Below are positions 60,779 through 64,000 of a stretch of 64,000 bases of DNA, in pieces. A model generated the notes under the pieces. It was given only the letters and a program-made list of their open reading frames with translations, searched no databases and was not told the DNA's origin. Made by a program: the position numbers and the translations under genes. Source of the DNA: an uncultured Bacteroidales bacterium (GTDB lineage: Bacteria; Bacteroidota; Bacteroidia; Bacteroidales; UBA3824). The DNA is taken from positions 17,059-81,058 of the forward strand of contig CALFIU010000055.1 of NCBI GenBank assembly GCA_937877455.1. Direction: 5' to 3'. How positions within the stretch are numbered: position 1 is the stretch's first letter; each line of letters begins with the position of its first letter.

Positions 60779-61489
60779 ATGAAAAATTACATTTTAATAA
60801 TATTATTACTTATTACCAATATAGCCACAGCACAAAGGGTTATAATGAAAAATTTACCAAACTACGACCAAAAAACTTGGCATTTTGGTTTTACTGTTGG
60901 CATCAACAACCTCAATTTCAAAGCAGAGCATAACGACGATTTTTTTTCAAAAGGTAATATATACGGCATTGAACCTCAAAGTTATACTGGTTTTCACTTA
61001 GGTCCAATATCAAGTCTTAGACTTTGCAACTATATCGACCTAAGAATGATGTTTAACCTAAGTTTTAATCAACGAGATATTATCTTCCACATATTAGACA
61101 AGTCAACAAAAACAATGTACAAACAAACGGCACAAATAACAAGTACCGTTTTAGAATTTCCTGTTATGTTTAAATACAGAGCCGCACGAATCAACAACTT
61201 TTCTCCATATATGATTATAGGCGGTAATCCCCGATATGACCTCGCAGCTGGTAAAGATCCTAAAAACAAAATATCTGACGACCAACCGATTATAAAATTA
61301 GAAAAATTCGACCCGGTGACAGAACTTGGTGCTGGATTTGATTTCTATCTCCAATATTTTAAACTATCAATAGAAATAAAATATCGACAAGGCATTTTCG
61401 ATGTATGCAATCACGATGCTACAGAATATTGCCAAACAATAAAATCATTAAAAACCAACGGTTTTATGATTTCGTTACACTTTGAATAA
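60779..61489 (+). CDS. porT: PorT-like outer-membrane protein (type IX secretion)
   Basis: 236 aa. A signal peptide (residues 1-19, ending ATAQ) is followed by an eight-stranded barrel of the PorT/outer-membrane beta-barrel type: WHFGFTVGINNLNFKAEH, PQSYTGFHLGPISSLRLCNY, DLRMMFNLSFNQRDIIFH, LEFPVMFKYRAARINNFSPY and KSLKTNGFMISLHFE. PorT is needed for the type IX secretion system, which exports proteins with a C-terminal sorting domain in Bacteroidota. Position next to menG/ubiE agrees with P. gingivalis. No cargo protein is seen in the window. Confidence 0.85.
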   Translation: MKNYILIILLLITNIATAQRVIMKNLPNYDQKTWHFGFTVGINNLNFKAEHNDDFFSKGNIYGIEPQSYTGFHLGPISSLRLCNYIDLRMMFNLSFNQRDIIFHILDKSTKTMYKQTAQITSTVLEFPVMFKYRAARINNFSPYMIIGGNPRYDLAAGKDPKNKISDDQPIIKLEKFDPVTELGAGFDFYLQYFKLSIEIKYRQGIFDVCNHDATEYCQTIKSLKTNGFMISLHFE

Positions 61490-61580
61490 CCCATTTTTTA
61501 TACACACGTTTCAACATTTTTTCTATATTGGGTTAAGCCAATTATTACAAAAAATGTTTTTTTTTATCAATATAAACCAT

Positions 61581-61589
61581 TACCTTTGC
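61581..61589 (+). promoter_or_regulatory. -7 box of the lipoprotein gene at 61614
   Basis: TACCTTTGC matches TAnnTTTGY exactly, 24 bases before the ATG at 61614. It lies inside the upstream extension of the reading frame and so supports the internal start. Confidence 0.6.
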
Positions 61590-61613
61590 AATATACACCA
61601 AACAAAAAACAAC

Positions 61614-62969
61614 ATGAAATTTAAAATTACAATTCTGCTATCAATGGCAGCCATGCTATTAGTAGGAGCATGCAAAAATCCATTGCCAACTCCTAAATAC
61701 AAATGTGTTTCAACAGCAATAGCACCGTTAGAAGCAAAACAACTCTCACTAAACGATGTAATTACACATCAATTAACAATTGGAAAAAAAACAGCCGATA
61801 GCGTTGTAGCAACAACCATAAGCGATTGTGTATTTTTAAACAAATACATATTCGATTATCCGTTGCTACCAGCCACCCAACTCGTTGGCACACAATTCAA
61901 AGGCAATGTAATCTATGCGCTCGATAGTGCGGAATTAATCTCCGCAGCTTTTTTTGTCCCAGAAAACTCCGAAAAAATTTACGCATGGCCAGATAAACTT
62001 GCCAAAAAATCGAAAAACAAAATTTCAGAAGATAATAAGCCACGATTTGTAAAACGGCTCAACTACATGAAATTCCACACATTATCAGCTCAAAAACAAT
62101 TTGCAGATAACAAAAACTTTGAGCAACTGGAACTTCTACACCCCAAAAGCATATATACTCTCGGAGAAAACAACTGCGAACAATCAAAAATGCGATTCGA
62201 CCTCAGCGGTTTTTGCTCACGCAACGACTCCATCTTTGCCATAGCAGATAAAATGTGGACCACAGATATATATTCAATAGACACAGCGTCCAACGGAAAA
62301 TTCTATATAAAACTCGTTCACAAAGGGCCAGACTACAAAACCAAAGACTGCGATATTGAAGCAATAGATATTTACAAAGGTAAATTTATGGTAGCAGAAG
62401 AAACCAACAACATAATTTACTACGAAAACGCCAAAGGCAAATTTGACATTTTTCCAAGCGACTTTAAAAGCCTTGGCGAAGATATGGAACTATGGGGAAT
62501 AGCCAACACAGGCGTCGAAGGATTTGCGTGCGATAGTCAAAACGATATTATCTATTTTACAAAAGAGCGCGAACCAAGACGAATATACGTTTACGACGTA
62601 AAACAAAAAAAATTCTCCACACCATTCGATGACGTTGTACTACCCGACGATGGCGATATATCCGATTGCCACTACGAGAATGGCTATCTTTATTTCATCG
62701 ACCGTGCCAACTGCCTTGTACGACGCATTAATGTAACCACCAAGGAAAGTAAAAGTTATAGTTTTAGAAAATATTCCAACAACGGTAAAAAACACATCTA
62801 CACAGCTGACTTTGGAATGGCAGAAGCACTTTTATTAACAAAAGATGCCATTTTTGTAGGTATGGACAACAACGGAGACATTGTAAGCAGTTACGGAGAA
62901 GAAATAGGATTACCAAAACACTCAACATCACCTTCAATATTTGCATTCAAACGTCCAGAAGGTTTTTAA
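61614..62969 (+). CDS. Lipoprotein, probable beta-propeller
   Basis: 451 aa from the ATG at 61614; the frame is open from 61482, but a promoter lies at 61581-61589. MKFKITILLSMAAMLLVGAC is a lipoprotein signal with Cys20. The mature protein appears as a repeated-strand domain: DLSGFCSRNDSIFAIADKMW, DCDIEAIDIYKGKFMVAEET, GVEGFACDSQNDIIYFTKER, GDISDCHYENGYLYFIDRAN and DFGMAEALLLTKDAIFVGMD. This resembles the SdiA-regulated or esterase-like phytase propellers, which act outside the cytoplasm. The substrate is unknown. Confidence 0.7.
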   Translation: MKFKITILLSMAAMLLVGACKNPLPTPKYKCVSTAIAPLEAKQLSLNDVITHQLTIGKKTADSVVATTISDCVFLNKYIFDYPLLPATQLVGTQFKGNVIYALDSAELISAAFFVPENSEKIYAWPDKLAKKSKNKISEDNKPRFVKRLNYMKFHTLSAQKQFADNKNFEQLELLHPKSIYTLGENNCEQSKMRFDLSGFCSRNDSIFAIADKMWTTDIYSIDTASNGKFYIKLVHKGPDYKTKDCDIEAIDIYKGKFMVAEETNNIIYYENAKGKFDIFPSDFKSLGEDMELWGIANTGVEGFACDSQNDIIYFTKEREPRRIYVYDVKQKKFSTPFDDVVLPDDGDISDCHYENGYLYFIDRANCLVRRINVTTKESKSYSFRKYSNNGKKHIYTADFGMAEALLLTKDAIFVGMDNNGDIVSSYGEEIGLPKHSTSPSIFAFKRPEGF

Positions 62970-62982
62970 CACACACAAACAC

Positions 62983-63023
62983 AAAAAAACACCAATATTT
63001 TACCACAAATATTGGTGTTTTTT
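62983..63023. terminator. Bidirectional terminator between convergent genes
   Basis: ACACCAATATTT at 62989-63000 pairs perfectly with AAATATTGGTGT at 63007-63018. An A run precedes and a T run follows, so it can end both the lipoprotein gene and the minus-strand MBL gene. Confidence 0.85.
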
Positions 63024-63061
63024 ATTTTCAATTTTAAATTCTCAATTTTCAATTTTCAACT
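63023..63061. repeat. TTTTCAATT-type short-repeat tract at the end of the MBL gene
   Basis: A run of TTTTCAATTTTAAATT- and TTCAATTTTCAA-type words directly after the bidirectional terminator. It includes the last codons of the MBL gene. Related tracts lie at 1345-1422 and 60675-60728. Confidence 0.45.
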
Positions 63062-63818
63062 TCAACCCATCATACGCCAAGTGAACATTTTTTGGAAGAA
63101 GATTTTCAACATCACTATAAAATCCCATACTATGCGATACATGCGTAAGATATGCCACACGAGGCGATGTTTTTTCAATAATTTCCAAGGCCTGTGGCAA
63201 AATAAAATGAGCTAAATGCGGTTCTTTTTGTCTTAACGCATTGATAACCAAAATTTTTGCCCCTTTTATTTTTTCAAGTTCAACATCGCTAATATAACTT
63301 GCATCTGTAATATACGAAAAACCACCAATCTTAAATCCAAGCACCTCCATTTTATAATGCAAAACATTTATCGGCATTACCTCCACACCTTTAATATAAA
63401 AGGGCTTTGATGTGTCAACAATTTCATGCAAATCAATATCGGGTACACCAGGATAACGAGGCGTAGTAAACGAATAAAAAAACTCGTATCTTATCTGCTT
63501 ACACGTATTAGAATTGCCATAAACAGGCATTTGTTTTTTATAAATAAAATTAAAAGCGCGTATATCGTCCAACCCAGCCAAATGATCGCGATGTGGGTGA
63601 GTTATAAACACAGCATCAAGTTGTTCAATACCCTCGCGCAAAAACTGCGTTCTAAAATCTGGTCCTGTATCAATAACTATTGTAACATCATCGATTTTTA
63701 CCAATACAGAACTACGCAATCTCTTGTCGTGTGGGTCATTAGACTTACAAACATCGCAATTACACCCAATAATAGGCACACCCTGCGAAGTACCCGTTCC
63801 AAGAAAAACAATTTCCAT
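63042..63818 (-). CDS. MBL-fold metallo-hydrolase (PhnP-like)
   Basis: 258 aa. The metallo-beta-lactamase signature is THPHRDHLAGLDDIRAF near residue 74, with the further metal ligands in YITDAS and YLTHVSHS. The N-terminus EIVFLGTGTSQGVPIIGCNC, with a CNCDVCKS cysteine cluster, resembles PhnP and related cyclic-phosphodiesterases. The real substrate in this group is often a cyclic ribose phosphate or a nucleotide; none can be assigned here. Confidence 0.88.
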   Translation of the reverse strand: MEIVFLGTGTSQGVPIIGCNCDVCKSNDPHDKRLRSSVLVKIDDVTIVIDTGPDFRTQFLREGIEQLDAVFITHPHRDHLAGLDDIRAFNFIYKKQMPVYGNSNTCKQIRYEFFYSFTTPRYPGVPDIDLHEIVDTSKPFYIKGVEVMPINVLHYKMEVLGFKIGGFSYITDASYISDVELEKIKGAKILVINALRQKEPHLAHFILPQALEIIEKTSPRVAYLTHVSHSMGFYSDVENLLPKNVHLAYDGLKLKIEN

Positions 63819-64000
63819 AGCGCAAAATTAAAAAAAATTATAAAAAAAATAATCCATACCCTATACAATTTCATTATAAGTAATTACCAAACAATAAAAC
63901 AGAAACAACATTAAGCCGAATATAACAGAGATAAAACAAAGTTTTCTTAAATTAAGATTCGAAGTGCAATTTCCATACGCAACGTAACTATACTTTATGT
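63819..64000. other. Window end, no gene recognised
   Basis: AT-rich sequence upstream of the MBL gene. The last 80 bases (containing GAAGTGCAATTTCCATACGC) are richer in G+C and resemble the edge of another feature beyond the window, but no frame or RNA could be identified. Confidence 0.3.

Noticed and set aside
63426..63914. 162-codon plus-strand frame at the end of the window
   Set aside because: It lies antisense to the well-supported MBL-fold gene and has no recognisable content.

Overview
The window is AT-rich DNA with Bacteroidota signatures. Many genes have a TAnnTTTGY -7 box instead of an E. coli-type promoter. It carries a PorT-like gene (type IX secretion) next to menG/ubiE, a glsB/glsA-like glycine-lipid pair, a type III glutamine synthetase, DapL, SiaB/SiaC-type signalling genes and an Oar-like TonB-dependent receptor. 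An uncultured member of the Bacteroidales or a close relative is the best guess. No rRNA, tRNA or CRISPR array was recognised.

Layout. 1-5.9 kb: gltD (cut by the window edge) and gltB, on the minus strand. 6.2-7.7 kb: an AAA/DUF4143 ATPase inserted between two copies of a 99-bp stretch taken from the gltB promoter. 7.8-8.4 kb: an exported DnaJ-zinc-finger-like protein. 8.9-9.5 kb: a broken IS4-type transposase. 9.6-11.5 kb: a probable restriction-modification pair between two copies of the carB promoter and 5' end. 11.6-14.8 kb: carB, clearly richer in G+C than its surroundings. 14.8-15.5 kb: GC-rich palindromic repeats and a truncated gene. 15.5-17.9 kb: a metal-exporter-like membrane protein, a HAD hydrolase and a lipoprotein. 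18-22.4 kb: glnA(type III)-dapF-dapL, with an in-frame TAG inside glnA. 22.4-23.25 kb: a repeat-rich intergenic region. 23.25-28.4 kb: a probable operon of glsA, glsB, an LptF/LptG-type permease and a PAS histidine kinase. 28.6-30.1 kb: siaC and a double-length siaB. 30.3-37.5 kb: the division and wall cluster murG-lipoprotein-murC-ftsQ-ftsA-ftsZ. 37.6-42.4 kb: a CBS protein, pdxJ and an Oar-like receptor. 42.6-47.8 kb: a DUF362 lipoprotein, then a small membrane protein, mutL and two rhomboid proteases. 47.8-51.2 kb: a SpoIIE-type phosphatase, a repeat protein and a lipoprotein. 51.25-57 kb: a trp operon (trpE-G-C-F-B-A, no trpD) behind a leader-peptide attenuator. 57-64 kb: an M14 peptidase, two unknown proteins, menG/ubiE, porT, a lipoprotein and an MBL-fold hydrolase.

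The most notable signals are these. (1) A conserved element of about 68 bp lies at nearly the same distance upstream of the -7 boxes of both nitrogen-assimilation genes, gltB and glnA. (2) Two accessory inserts are each flanked by a long direct duplication of the promoter of the neighbouring housekeeping gene. (3) An amber codon interrupts an otherwise full-length glutamine synthetase. (4) A complete trp attenuator precedes an operon without trpD. (5) A palindromic MITE-like family of about 195 bp has two close copies and one diverged relative. (6) A tandem-duplicated SiaB protein sits beside SiaC with no SiaD.
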